DNA from: Gemmobacter aquaticus
Lineage (GTDB): Bacteria; Pseudomonadota; Alphaproteobacteria; Rhodobacterales; Rhodobacteraceae
DNA length: 64,000 nt
Reading direction: 5' to 3'
Assembly (NCBI RefSeq): GCF_007859075.1
Contig: NZ_VOAK01000020.1
Coordinates: forward strand, 354,646-418,645
This document shows, one piece after another, positions 7,752-15,254 of this stretch (positions are counted from its first letter, which is position 1; each line of letters begins with the position of its first letter). The translations under genes and the position numbers were made by a program. The notes beneath the pieces are model-generated. The model made no database searches. It was not told where the DNA came from and saw only the letters and a program-made list of their open reading frames with translations.

Positions 7752-9422
7752 TCAGTGAGCGTGGGCCTTGTCCCAGTCCTCACGCTTGGGCAGCTGCTCG
7801 AACGTGTGTTCGGGCGGCGGACAGGGCAGGGTCCATTCCAGCGTATCGGCATATTCGTTCCAGTAGTTGTTCTGGGTCACGCGGCGACCGGCGAACAGCG
7901 TGTAGAACACGATGACGATGAACAGCAGGAACGAGGCGAAGGCCAGGAAGGCGCCGATCGACGAGATCTTGTTCCAGTAGGCAAATGCCTCCGGGTAGTC
8001 GATGTAGCGGCGCGGCATGCCCTGACGGCCCAGGAAGTGCTGCGGGAAGAAGGTTAGGTTCGCACCGATGAACATCATCCAGAAGTGCACCTTGCCGAGG
8101 AATTCCGGGTACTGCCGGCCCGACATCTTGCCGATCCAGAAGTACACCCCTGCGAAGATGCAGAAGGCAGCGCCCAGCGACATGGTGTAGTGGAAGTGCG
8201 CCACGACATAGTAGGTGTCGTGATAGGCGCGGTCGATCCCGGCCTGCGACAGAACGATGCCGGTCACGCCGCCGATGGTGAACAGGAACAGGAAGCCGAG
8301 GGCGAAGAGCATCGGCGTCTTGAACTCGATCGAGCCGCCCCACATGGTCGCGATCCACGAAAAGATCTTGATGCCGGTGGGCACCGCGATCACCATGGTG
8401 GCGGTCATGAAGTAGGCCTGCTGGGTCAGCGACATGCCGACGGTGTACATGTGGTGCGCCCAGACGACGAAGCCCAGTGCGCCGATACCGACCATCGCAT
8501 AGACCATCGGCAGGTAGCCGAAGATCGGCTTGCGCGAGAAAGTCGCGATCACATGGCTGGCAATCCCGAAGCCCGGAACGATCACGATGTACACTTCCGG
8601 GTGGCCGAAGAACCACAGGATGTGCTGGTAAAGGATCGGGTCACCGCCGCCGGAGGGCTGGAAGAAGGTGGTCCCAAAATTCCGGTCGGTCAGCAGCATG
8701 GTGATGGCGCCAGCCAGAACGGGCAGCGACAGAAGGATCAGCCATGCGGTCACGAAGACCGACCAGGCGAACAGCGGAACCTTGTGCATGGTCATGCCAG
8801 GCGCGCGCATGTTCAGGAAGGTGGTGATGATGTTGATCGCGCCCAGGATCGACGACGCGCCCGACAGGTGCACCGCAAAGATCGCGAGGTCGGTCGAATA
8901 GCCCGGCTCCGAGGTGGAGAGCGGCGGGTAAAGCACCCAGCCGATGCCCGAGCCGGCCTGGTCGTTGCCGCCCGGCGCAAAGACCGAAGCCACGGCCAGC
9001 GAGGTGCCGGCGACATAGAGCCAGAACGACAGGTTGTTCATGCGCGGGAAGGCCATGTCCGGCGCGCCGATCTGCAGCGGCATGAAGTAGTTGCCAAAGC
9101 CGCCGAACAGCGCCGGAATCACCACAAAGAACATCATCAGGATGCCGTGCGCGGTGATTGAGACGTTCCAGAAATGTCCGTTCGGGGTACAGGCGTTTGC
9201 CGCGTCGGCAAACAGGCGGAACCCTTCAAGGCACATATGCTGGACGCCCGGCTCCATGAGCTCGAGCCGCATCAGCATGGTAAAGCCGACCGAAAGCAGG
9301 CCGGTCAGACCTGCGACGAAAAGGTAAAGAATCCCGATGTCCTTGTGGTTCGTAGACATGAACCAGCGGGTGAAGAACCCCCGCGTATCGTGTTCGTGGC
9401 CATGAATGGCTGCGTCTGCCAT
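7752..9422 (-). CDS. ctaD: Cytochrome c oxidase subunit I, aa3 type
   Basis: Catalytic subunit of the terminal oxidase, carrying haem a and the haem a3-CuB centre in the inner membrane. The 556-residue length and 12-helix pattern fit. [17 protein letters not shown] holds the cross-linked His-Tyr pair and a CuB ligand, and [17 protein letters not shown] holds the haem ligands. The N-terminus [14 protein letters not shown] is typical. GGGAGG precedes the ATG at 9422. ctaC, ctaB and ctaE are not adjacent; in Rhodobacter and Paracoccus ctaD is also a separate gene. The intergenic region upstream carries a perfect FNR-type box, suggesting oxygen control. Confidence 0.97.
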   Translation of the reverse strand: MADAAIHGHEHDTRGFFTRWFMSTNHKDIGILYLFVAGLTGLLSVGFTMLMRLELMEPGVQHMCLEGFRLFADAANACTPNGHFWNVSITAHGILMMFFVVIPALFGGFGNYFMPLQIGAPDMAFPRMNNLSFWLYVAGTSLAVASVFAPGGNDQAGSGIGWVLYPPLSTSEPGYSTDLAIFAVHLSGASSILGAINIITTFLNMRAPGMTMHKVPLFAWSVFVTAWLILLSLPVLAGAITMLLTDRNFGTTFFQPSGGGDPILYQHILWFFGHPEVYIVIVPGFGIASHVIATFSRKPIFGYLPMVYAMVGIGALGFVVWAHHMYTVGMSLTQQAYFMTATMVIAVPTGIKIFSWIATMWGGSIEFKTPMLFALGFLFLFTIGGVTGIVLSQAGIDRAYHDTYYVVAHFHYTMSLGAAFCIFAGVYFWIGKMSGRQYPEFLGKVHFWMMFIGANLTFFPQHFLGRQGMPRRYIDYPEAFAYWNKISSIGAFLAFASFLLFIVIVFYTLFAGRRVTQNNYWNEYADTLEWTLPCPPPEHTFEQLPKREDWDKAHAH

Positions 9423-9526
9423 CGGCGCCTCCCGTGATGTTGCGTCGAAACGGCGGTCGGAATGGGATTCCCGCCGCCTGATAAGGCATTACTAGTCGGG
9501 CGATGGGGGCGCGGCAATCGCTGACT

Positions 9527-9540
9527 TTGATCTGAATCAA
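9527..9540. promoter_or_regulatory. FnrL/FNR-type box upstream of ctaD
   Basis: TTGATCTGAATCAA is a perfect match to the FNR/FnrL consensus TTGAT-N4-ATCAA. It lies 105 bases upstream of the ctaD start, in the gap after the cytochrome c gene. In photosynthetic and denitrifying Rhodobacterales, FnrL is known to control respiratory genes in response to oxygen. Confidence 0.8.
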
Positions 9541-9665
9541 GAAAAAGGTCGAATGTCACAAAGGTCGCAGGGGCACGACGTCGCAGGTGGGGCGCGGGGC
9601 TCAAATGCATGGAGCCGCGCGGATAGTCATCCACGCGGCCCCACTTTGCAGACAAGGGGATCTGG

Positions 9666-10076
9666 TTATTTCTTGACCGAGGCGAGGTAGGCGGCCATGT
9701 CCTCGCCACCCTTGGTCAGCTTGAAGGTCATCTTCGATTTTGCCGCATCGTCGCCGAGCGTCTTCTTCAGCCAGGCGGCGGGGTCTGCCACATACTCGGT
9801 CAGCGAGGCCTCGTCCCAGACGGTTCCTTTCGCGCCGACGGCTGCGATCGAATCCCCGTATTTGAAACCCTCGACGCTTGCGACGGTGCGACCGATCACG
9901 CCGTAGAGGTTCGGGCCCGTCTTGCCGCCCTTCTGAATCTCGGTGCCGTCGTCCGCGACGATGGCGTGGCAGGCCTTGCATTTCTTGAAATCGGCCTCGC
10001 CCTTGGCCGCGTCCCCGGCAAGGGCCGGGGCGGCGAAGGCAAATGCCAGGGCGGGAAGCAGATACAGCGTCTTCAT
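9666..10076 (-). CDS. Class I soluble cytochrome c (c2/c550 type)
   Basis: Periplasmic electron carrier, 136 residues. It has a cleaved signal peptide (MKTLYLLPALAFAFAAPALA), the haem-binding motif CKACH, and the GKTGPNLYGVIGR segment typical of cytochrome c2. The methionine ligand is in KSKMTFKL near the C-terminus. It probably feeds electrons from cytochrome bc1 to the aa3 oxidase encoded just downstream on the same strand. Two tandem ATGs exist (10079 and 10076); the second sits at better spacing from AGGA and is used here. cycA is a possible symbol, but the exact orthology cannot be settled by eye. Confidence 0.92.
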   Translation of the reverse strand: MKTLYLLPALAFAFAAPALAGDAAKGEADFKKCKACHAIVADDGTEIQKGGKTGPNLYGVIGRTVASVEGFKYGDSIAAVGAKGTVWDEASLTEYVADPAAWLKKTLGDDAAKSKMTFKLTKGGEDMAAYLASVKK

Positions 10077-10182
10077 CATGTCCTCATGTCTGACCTTGCG
10101 GCTTCGCCGCTGGGAAAAGGCCTGCGCATGATGGTGACCCGCACGCCTGCTGGCAAGTGAACGAAGGTCGCAGGCGAACGGG

Positions 10183-10848
10183 TCAGCGACAGCTGGGCGG
10201 ATTTCCGACACAGGCATCAAAAGTCCGCATCAAGGCGGCGTCCAGATCGGCCATTGTCACGGGCAAGCCCAGGTCGACAAGACTGGTCACCCCATGGTCG
10301 CGGATGCCGCAGGGAACGATGCCCGAGAAATGCGAAAGGTCGGGCTCTACATTGATCGAGATGCCGTGAAAGCTGACCCATTTCCGCAGCTTGATGCCAA
10401 GCGCTGCGATCTTGTCCTCGGCCGGGGTGCCGTCAACGCTGACCGGGCGGTCGGGCCGGGTCACCCAGACACCCACCCGACCGGGCCGGATCTCGCCCTT
10501 GACGTTGAATTCGGCCAATGCCGCGATCACCCAGTTTTCCAGCTGTCGCACAAAGCAGCGGACGTCCTCACCCCGGCGCTTTACGTCGAGCATCACATAG
10601 ACGATGCGCTGACCTGGCCCGTGATAGGTGTATTGCCCGCCGCGACCGACCGCAAAGACCGGAAACCGGTCGGGCTCGACGAGGTCTTCGGGCCGGGCCG
10701 AAGTGCCCGCCGTATAGAGAGGTGGGTGCTCCAGCAGCCAGATCGCCTCATCCGCGCGGCCTTCGGCAATGGCGGTGGCACGGGCCTCCATCGCCGCAAG
10801 CGTCTCGGCATAAGGGCTCAGGCCCGGCAGATGGGTCCATTCGACCAT
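10183..10848 (-). CDS. lipB: Octanoyltransferase (lipoate biosynthesis)
   Basis: Transfers octanoyl from acyl carrier protein to lipoyl domains, the first step of lipoate synthesis, in the cytosol. The 221-residue length is normal. Diagnostic stretches are [37 protein letters not shown] (active-site Lys) and [17 protein letters not shown] (active-site Cys). The gene is alone on the minus strand; lipA is not in the window. Confidence 0.96.
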   Translation of the reverse strand: MVEWTHLPGLSPYAETLAAMEARATAIAEGRADEAIWLLEHPPLYTAGTSARPEDLVEPDRFPVFAVGRGGQYTYHGPGQRIVYVMLDVKRRGEDVRCFVRQLENWVIAALAEFNVKGEIRPGRVGVWVTRPDRPVSVDGTPAEDKIAALGIKLRKWVSFHGISINVEPDLSHFSGIVPCGIRDHGVTSLVDLGLPVTMADLDAALMRTFDACVGNPPSCR

Positions 10849-10936
10849 GAAATCCTCGCGGAAAAGTCTCGCATTCAGGCGATGTCATGCTAGTCTGAGA
10901 GGGATTGTTCAACGCTTATTTTTCCGGAGATGCGCA

Positions 10937-12406
10937 ATGAAGAAGCAAACTTTAGTCATATCCTCGACGCTTGCAGCCGCACTCGCCTTTGGGCCGGCGG
11001 CCCCTGTGCGGGCTGATGCGGGCGATGCCATAGCGGGCGCGCTGGTCGGGGGGATCATCGGCCATGCCATTGCCAGGGATCAGCAGCGCAGACAGACCTA
11101 TGTCGCGCCGTCGAGATCCAGCAAGTCAACCCGTTCAAGCGGCATTTCCTCGGCGCAGAGGGAGTCGAACCGTGAGGTGCAGACCGCGCTGAACTACTTT
11201 GGATACAACGTCGGCACGCCGGACGGCTCGATCGGGCCGCGCAGCCGGTCGGGCATCTCGTCCTATCAGGCGACGCTGGGCTATCCGCCCACAGGCCAGT
11301 TGACGGAATATGAGAAGACGATCCTTGTCACGGCCTATCACCGCGCCGTGGCCGGCGGGCCGCAGGTTATGCAGGTGATCGGCACCCACCCGATGGGCAC
11401 CAAGGGTCTGCTGATCGTCCAGCGCGACGAGATGGCGGGAGTGCCGTCACAGCCCGTGGTGTCAACTGCTGGAACCATGGCCGCTGCTCCGGCCCCGGTT
11501 GAGCCGCCAGCCGCCGCACTGCCTGCGCTGGTGGCCGAGCCTGCACCGGAGCCCGAGGCCCCTGCAACGGCGCTGCCGGTCTTCGGTGGAACCCTCGTCT
11601 CGCTGAGTTCGCATTGCAATCAGGTTGCGCTCAAGACCAGTGCCAATGGCGGCTATGCAACCCTTGCGTCGATGTCCGACCCCTCGCAGGCCTTGTCCGA
11701 GCAGTTCTGCCTGCTGCGCGCCGCCGCGATCCAGCAAGGGGAAGAGCTGTCGCGCGGTGTGGCTGGCGTGACGCCCGCGCAGATGGCCGAACAGTGCCAG
11801 GCCTATGGCCCGGTGCTGAAGGACCATGTCACCGCCGTGTCGCTGCAACCTGCCTCTGACGTTGTGGCCGGTGTAACGCAGTTCATCGCACAGTCGGGCA
11901 TGTCGCCCGCACAGCTGTCGGGCACCTCGAAAATCTGCCTCGGGGTGGGCTATGCCGTGGACGACCCGAATGTCGCCATCGGCTCGGCGCTGGTGCTGAC
12001 CGCGCTTGGCGAGTCTGGCTATGCAGCGGTGCCGGGGCACCATCTGGCTGACGGTATCGGTGCGACGCGCAGGCCAGACCTCTCGATGCAGTGGTTCGAA
12101 CTTTCGGGCGGGGCCGCGGGGATACCCGGTAGTTCGGCAGGACAGGCAGAGCTGGTTCACAAGGCGATCTTCATGCTGAACGGGCGCAGCGATGCCCCGG
12201 TCGCGCCTGCCACCCCGCTGCCGGTTCTCGCGCCCGAGGCACCCTCGACCCTTGTCGAGGCTGCGCCTGCGCCCATGCCCGCGGCCCCTGTAGAGGTGGC
12301 CGCCCCGGTCGAGTCGGACACGGCTGGCGCGCCTGCAACGCAGCCTGTCGCCGCGCAGGCGGTCTCGGTGATGACCGCCTTGCCACGGCTGATGCTGGGC
12401 AACTGA
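10937..12406 (+). CDS. Secreted protein with peptidoglycan-binding-like domain
   Basis: Protein of 489 residues with a signal peptide (MKKQTLVISSTLAAALAFGP, cleavage near residue 27), a Gly-rich GDAIAGALVGGIIGHAIA segment like those of outer-membrane-associated proteins, and a peptidoglycan-binding-1-like repeat at about residues 75-115 (VQTALNYFGYNVGTPDGSIG, YQATLGYPPTGQLT). Pro/Ala-rich linkers occur near 185-215 and at the C-terminus. No catalytic domain is recognised in the central part. The ATG at 10937 has GGAGA 7 bases upstream; the frame is open further up but without a signal peptide. It is probably a cell-envelope protein of unknown role. Confidence 0.82.
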   Translation: MKKQTLVISSTLAAALAFGPAAPVRADAGDAIAGALVGGIIGHAIARDQQRRQTYVAPSRSSKSTRSSGISSAQRESNREVQTALNYFGYNVGTPDGSIGPRSRSGISSYQATLGYPPTGQLTEYEKTILVTAYHRAVAGGPQVMQVIGTHPMGTKGLLIVQRDEMAGVPSQPVVSTAGTMAAAPAPVEPPAAALPALVAEPAPEPEAPATALPVFGGTLVSLSSHCNQVALKTSANGGYATLASMSDPSQALSEQFCLLRAAAIQQGEELSRGVAGVTPAQMAEQCQAYGPVLKDHVTAVSLQPASDVVAGVTQFIAQSGMSPAQLSGTSKICLGVGYAVDDPNVAIGSALVLTALGESGYAAVPGHHLADGIGATRRPDLSMQWFELSGGAAGIPGSSAGQAELVHKAIFMLNGRSDAPVAPATPLPVLAPEAPSTLVEAAPAPMPAAPVEVAAPVESDTAGAPATQPVAAQAVSVMTALPRLMLGN

Positions 12407-12413
12407 TCCAAGC

Positions 12414-12441
12414 GCCGGGCGGGTACCACCGCCCGGCCTTT
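12414..12441 (+). terminator. Terminator of the secreted-protein gene
   Basis: A 9-bp stem GCCGGGCGG / CCGCCCGGC with a 6-base loop, followed by CTTT, lies 8 bases after the stop codon. Confidence 0.75.
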
Positions 12442-12575
12442 GCGCCACAAACAGCATGAAACCAATCGGAAATCAGGGTGGTTCGATCAGCGCAAAATTT
12501 TCGCTGGTTCGACGGAAAACCCCCTTTTCATCCCCGCAGGCCTAGGCTAGACAGCGCCTCACCAAGCCAGATCGT

Positions 12576-12662
12576 GCGGATGTGGCGGAATTGGTAGACG
12601 CGCAGCGTTGAGGTCGCTGTGGGGTAACACCCGTGAAGGTTCGAGTCCTTTCATCCGCACCA
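12576..12662 (+). tRNA. tRNA-Leu(GAG)
   Basis: 87 bases. Acceptor stem GCGGATG / CATCCGC, discriminator A and encoded CCA. The anticodon arm is CAGCG-TTGAGGT-CGCTG, giving anticodon GAG, which reads CUC and CUU. The long variable arm typical of class II tRNA-Leu and a GGTTCGAGTCC T arm are present. A terminator follows 16 bases later, then an accessory patch of visibly lower GC. Confidence 0.97.
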
Positions 12663-12677
12663 TTTGAAGCAGATAAG

Positions 12678-12700
12678 GCCCCGCTTTTGCGGGGCTTTTT
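12678..12700 (+). terminator. Rho-independent terminator of tRNA-Leu
   Basis: GCCCCGC-TTTT-GCGGGGC followed by five T, then a further T-rich run. A textbook intrinsic terminator. Confidence 0.93.
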
Positions 12701-13165
12701 CTTTTTCGCCTCCTGTGGCCCCACAACTCGCCCCACAATCAATTCTCCTGTCTTTTCTGACTTCGATCGGGACCTCAACCTTTCCGGTCTTGTGCAAAGA
12801 CCTTGATCGGCTCTTGTCGGAATGCAGACGTATTGTTGCGCAAGCGGGCGGCCCGGCACACTGGGTGCGGGATGGACATTTCGCCGAAGGCAAACCCTGC
12901 GACACACCCGACGCGATACAGGAAGCGACTCAGGAAGTCGCGACAGACCCTTGACGCCACCAAGATAGGGCTTCGGGCTAAAGGCTTAAGGCATGTGCGG
13001 GAGCACAAGATTAGAAACGATCTATTGCATCAATCGTGATCGTCTGCTGTCTGTCAATTGAACTGGCCTTGAATTTGTGTTTGAGCCGTTTCTCTGATGG
13101 ATTAGACCTACCCATGGGACAAGTGATCGCAGGGCAAATAGACATAAGGACGGCAGGAAGAAATA
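12701..13165. other. Non-coding stretch after tRNA-Leu
   Basis: About 465 bases without a convincing gene. Short open frames exist on both strands but none has a ribosome site or recognisable similarity. Base composition falls toward AT-richer DNA near 13,000-13,165. It may be the decayed edge of an element once inserted at the tRNA 3' end; no second copy of the tRNA end was found to the right. Confidence 0.5.
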
Positions 13166-13847
13166 ATGTCGAAGGCTGTTAAGAGATTTTTGATGCTTGG
13201 AGCAATCGCGCTGATGATGCAGATCATAGCGGTGCATGACTTCTCCGCCCTTGCCGAAACCGCGCCCGTATCAAGCGGCCTAGAGGTGACATGCGGCAAG
13301 AAGCCAAAGGGTAAGGTGCTCTACAGGGGGCGTCATCATACGGAAATTGTTGCCCGCGGCGATGAGGCTGGAGCGAATGTTCTCTTCGGAAGTCGCGGAT
13401 CTCCCTTGGGGGAGCGGAGATTTGCAGTGTTGAAGGGGGGGGGAATGCTGGATCGAGTTCTTCGCGCCCACACTCACTGGAAAGAACGTAAGGGCTACGG
13501 GCAAATTTTCTGAGGCGTTTTCTGATTACGGCTCTAGCCGTAGCGGAATAGATCATTCGCTGGCGAGAGTGAGTATTGTTGAGTTCGTGAACAAGGCTAG
13601 CCCTGGTCCTAGTAAGTGCTTTAAATCTTACTTGGATGGGGTTGACGCGAGGAAAGAAGTTGATCCAACTTCGCCGGAAGCAGCGAAGCTTGACCCCGTA
13701 GCGTTACATCGGGTCTATTCAAAGTGTTTGGACAAAGAACTGGCGGAACTGGATAAGCGCGGATTTGTTGGTGTCTGGATCGTCAGACCCGACTTGCCCT
13801 TGAGCGGTTTCGCGTGGCTGGATGGCAAGCTCTTTACCTATAACTGA
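13166..13847 (+). pseudogene. Secreted protein of unknown function, frameshifted in a nine-G run
   Basis: The first frame starts at ATG 13166 (AGGAAG site) with a signal peptide, cleavage probably after SALA near residue 30. It runs into a run of nine G at 13435-13443 and stops at 13513. The frame one base later is open from the G run to a stop at 13847. If one G is removed the reading joins smoothly (VLKGGECWIEFFAPTLTGKN) into one protein of 226 residues with several cysteines. So this is either a broken gene, a phase-variable gene switching by slippage in poly-G, or a base-calling error in the homopolymer. The protein is not recognised. The DNA is AT-richer than its neighbours, suggesting transfer. 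A GTG at 13569 could start the second half alone, but has no good ribosome site. Confidence 0.65.
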
Positions 13848-13989
13848 TGGTAATCGTGAAATGGCGGTCGTCGTGGATTGCGATGCCACATGATGTTATG
13901 ATCGCCTCACGGATCGGAGATCTACAAGCCCGTTACGGCAGGCGGTTGCAATAGGGGCATTTACCGGTCACGCCTGCCGCACCATTCAC

Positions 13990-14012
13990 CGCCCGACCCA
14001 AAAAGGCGGGCG
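13990..14012 (-). terminator. Possible terminator of the sulfotransferase-like gene
   Basis: A 6-bp stem CGCCCG / CGGGCG around an A-rich (T-rich on the minus strand) loop, 28 bases past the stop of the gene at 14040. Weak. Confidence 0.35.
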
Positions 14013-14039
14013 TTGTGGTTCCTGAAAACCCTCTGCAGT

Positions 14040-15104
14040 TCAACCTGAAAGTCCGCGCGCCAATCGGCTGGTGCGGCTGTCGCGCATCGCAAATCCCAAG
14101 GCTCGGGCGTCGGTGTGCGCCGCGACATGCGCGACCAGTCGCGAGAGAAGCTCGGCGATCTCTGGGCCTGAATGTTGTGGGGGCGCGGTTGCGCAGTCGG
14201 GCTCGGCGGTCTCGACCGAACGTTGCAGAGCGGGCAGGTAAAGCGGCCGCCCACCGAAATATGCCTTGTCCATTCGTGCCGCGTCTGCCTCGAAGGCCGC
14301 CTCCATCAGGCGCGCCATGGCCGCCGGCACTGGCAGGCGGGCGGTTGGGCGTTTGCCGCAGACTTCGGAATGCAGGCGCGCAAACTCACGCCCCAGAGTG
14401 GAGCGGAACTCTTGCGGCAATTCAGTCGTGTGCCTTTGAAGAAGACGCAGAATCTCAAGTGCCTCGGGTGGCAGGGATTCGTTAATGGTCGCGGGGGGCT
14501 GCCAACTGTCCGGCAGTGGGCCCAGGATCGTCGTAAAGAAGTCTGCGACCACATCGTGACGCGCCAGTTCTGCCCGGATCATCGGGCGATATCGATAGCG
14601 CGCGCCGAAGACGCCCTGCCATTGCTCGATCCGGGCGGCGTGATGATATAGGCCTGAGTCGATGCACAGGTGGACGTGGTCCTCAAACGTGTCGGTCGCC
14701 CGGCCAATCTTGATGTCTTCGGCATAACGCGAGACGACGGCTTCGTAATGCGGCCGGAAATAGTGCAGAACCACGTAGTCGTCGGCGAGATCCGCCAGAT
14801 AAGCCTCAAACACCTCGCGCAGGATCTGCGGATCGCCCAGCGACAGAAGCTCGGCTGAAATCACGCAAAGATCTGCTGAATGGGAGGCAACCGTCTCCCG
14901 GAACTCTTCAAGCCTCGGCCTGCGACCGGCGGCGCGTGTGGTCAGGGGGCCTTTCATGATGTTGTGGTTCAACCCACTCCCCGGATAGGCGAGGCTTACC
15001 CCCACATCCGGCACGTTCCCCCCGGCAAGCGCCGCCTGGATCGAAGTGGATCCGGTTTTCATGTCGCCCACATGCAGAACGATGGTGCGAAAGCGTTTGG
15101 CCAT
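14040..15104 (-). CDS. Sulfotransferase-like protein
   Basis: Protein of 354 residues. The N-terminal RTIVLHVGDMKTGSTSIQ segment matches the PAPS-binding (5'-phosphosulfate) loop of sulfotransferases, and VVLHYFRPHYEAVVSRYAED resembles the 3'-phosphate-binding region. The acceptor is unknown; in bacteria such genes often modify surface glycans or lipids. The C-terminal 100 residues show no recognised domain. The ATG at 15104 was chosen because the frame upstream has only a TTG start and no family similarity; the ribosome site is weak. The gene lies at the edge of the AT-richer patch beside tRNA-Leu but is itself GC-rich. Confidence 0.7.
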   Translation of the reverse strand: MAKRFRTIVLHVGDMKTGSTSIQAALAGGNVPDVGVSLAYPGSGLNHNIMKGPLTTRAAGRRPRLEEFRETVASHSADLCVISAELLSLGDPQILREVFEAYLADLADDYVVLHYFRPHYEAVVSRYAEDIKIGRATDTFEDHVHLCIDSGLYHHAARIEQWQGVFGARYRYRPMIRAELARHDVVADFFTTILGPLPDSWQPPATINESLPPEALEILRLLQRHTTELPQEFRSTLGREFARLHSEVCGKRPTARLPVPAAMARLMEAAFEADAARMDKAYFGGRPLYLPALQRSVETAEPDCATAPPQHSGPEIAELLSRLVAHVAAHTDARALGFAMRDSRTSRLARGLSG

Positions 15105-15254
15105 GTCGAGCAGTCCAAAGGTAGCGCAGTGATTTGCGGAATGTCCTATATGTAGTATTGCGCCTTCTTGACGCCAGGGCAATCACTGATTGCCCCGCAG
15201 CCGCCGGTTGCGCCTGCTGCGGCATGCGATAGCGTAGCGCCAAAGGAGACCGAT

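Noticed and set aside
8085..9161. Open frame of 358 codons on the plus strand
   Set aside because: Antisense to ctaD, rich in His/Arg/Asp from complementing hydrophobic codons; no similarity.
12542..12907. Minus-strand frame containing ERTRTFTGVTPQRPQRCAST
   Set aside because: This string is the reverse complement of tRNA-Leu translated; it is a well-known spurious protein in databases.
13569..13847. Separate small gene starting at GTG 13569
   Set aside because: The frame is open for another 40 codons upstream to the G run without a stop, and there is no ribosome site at the GTG, so it reads as the second half of a frameshifted gene.
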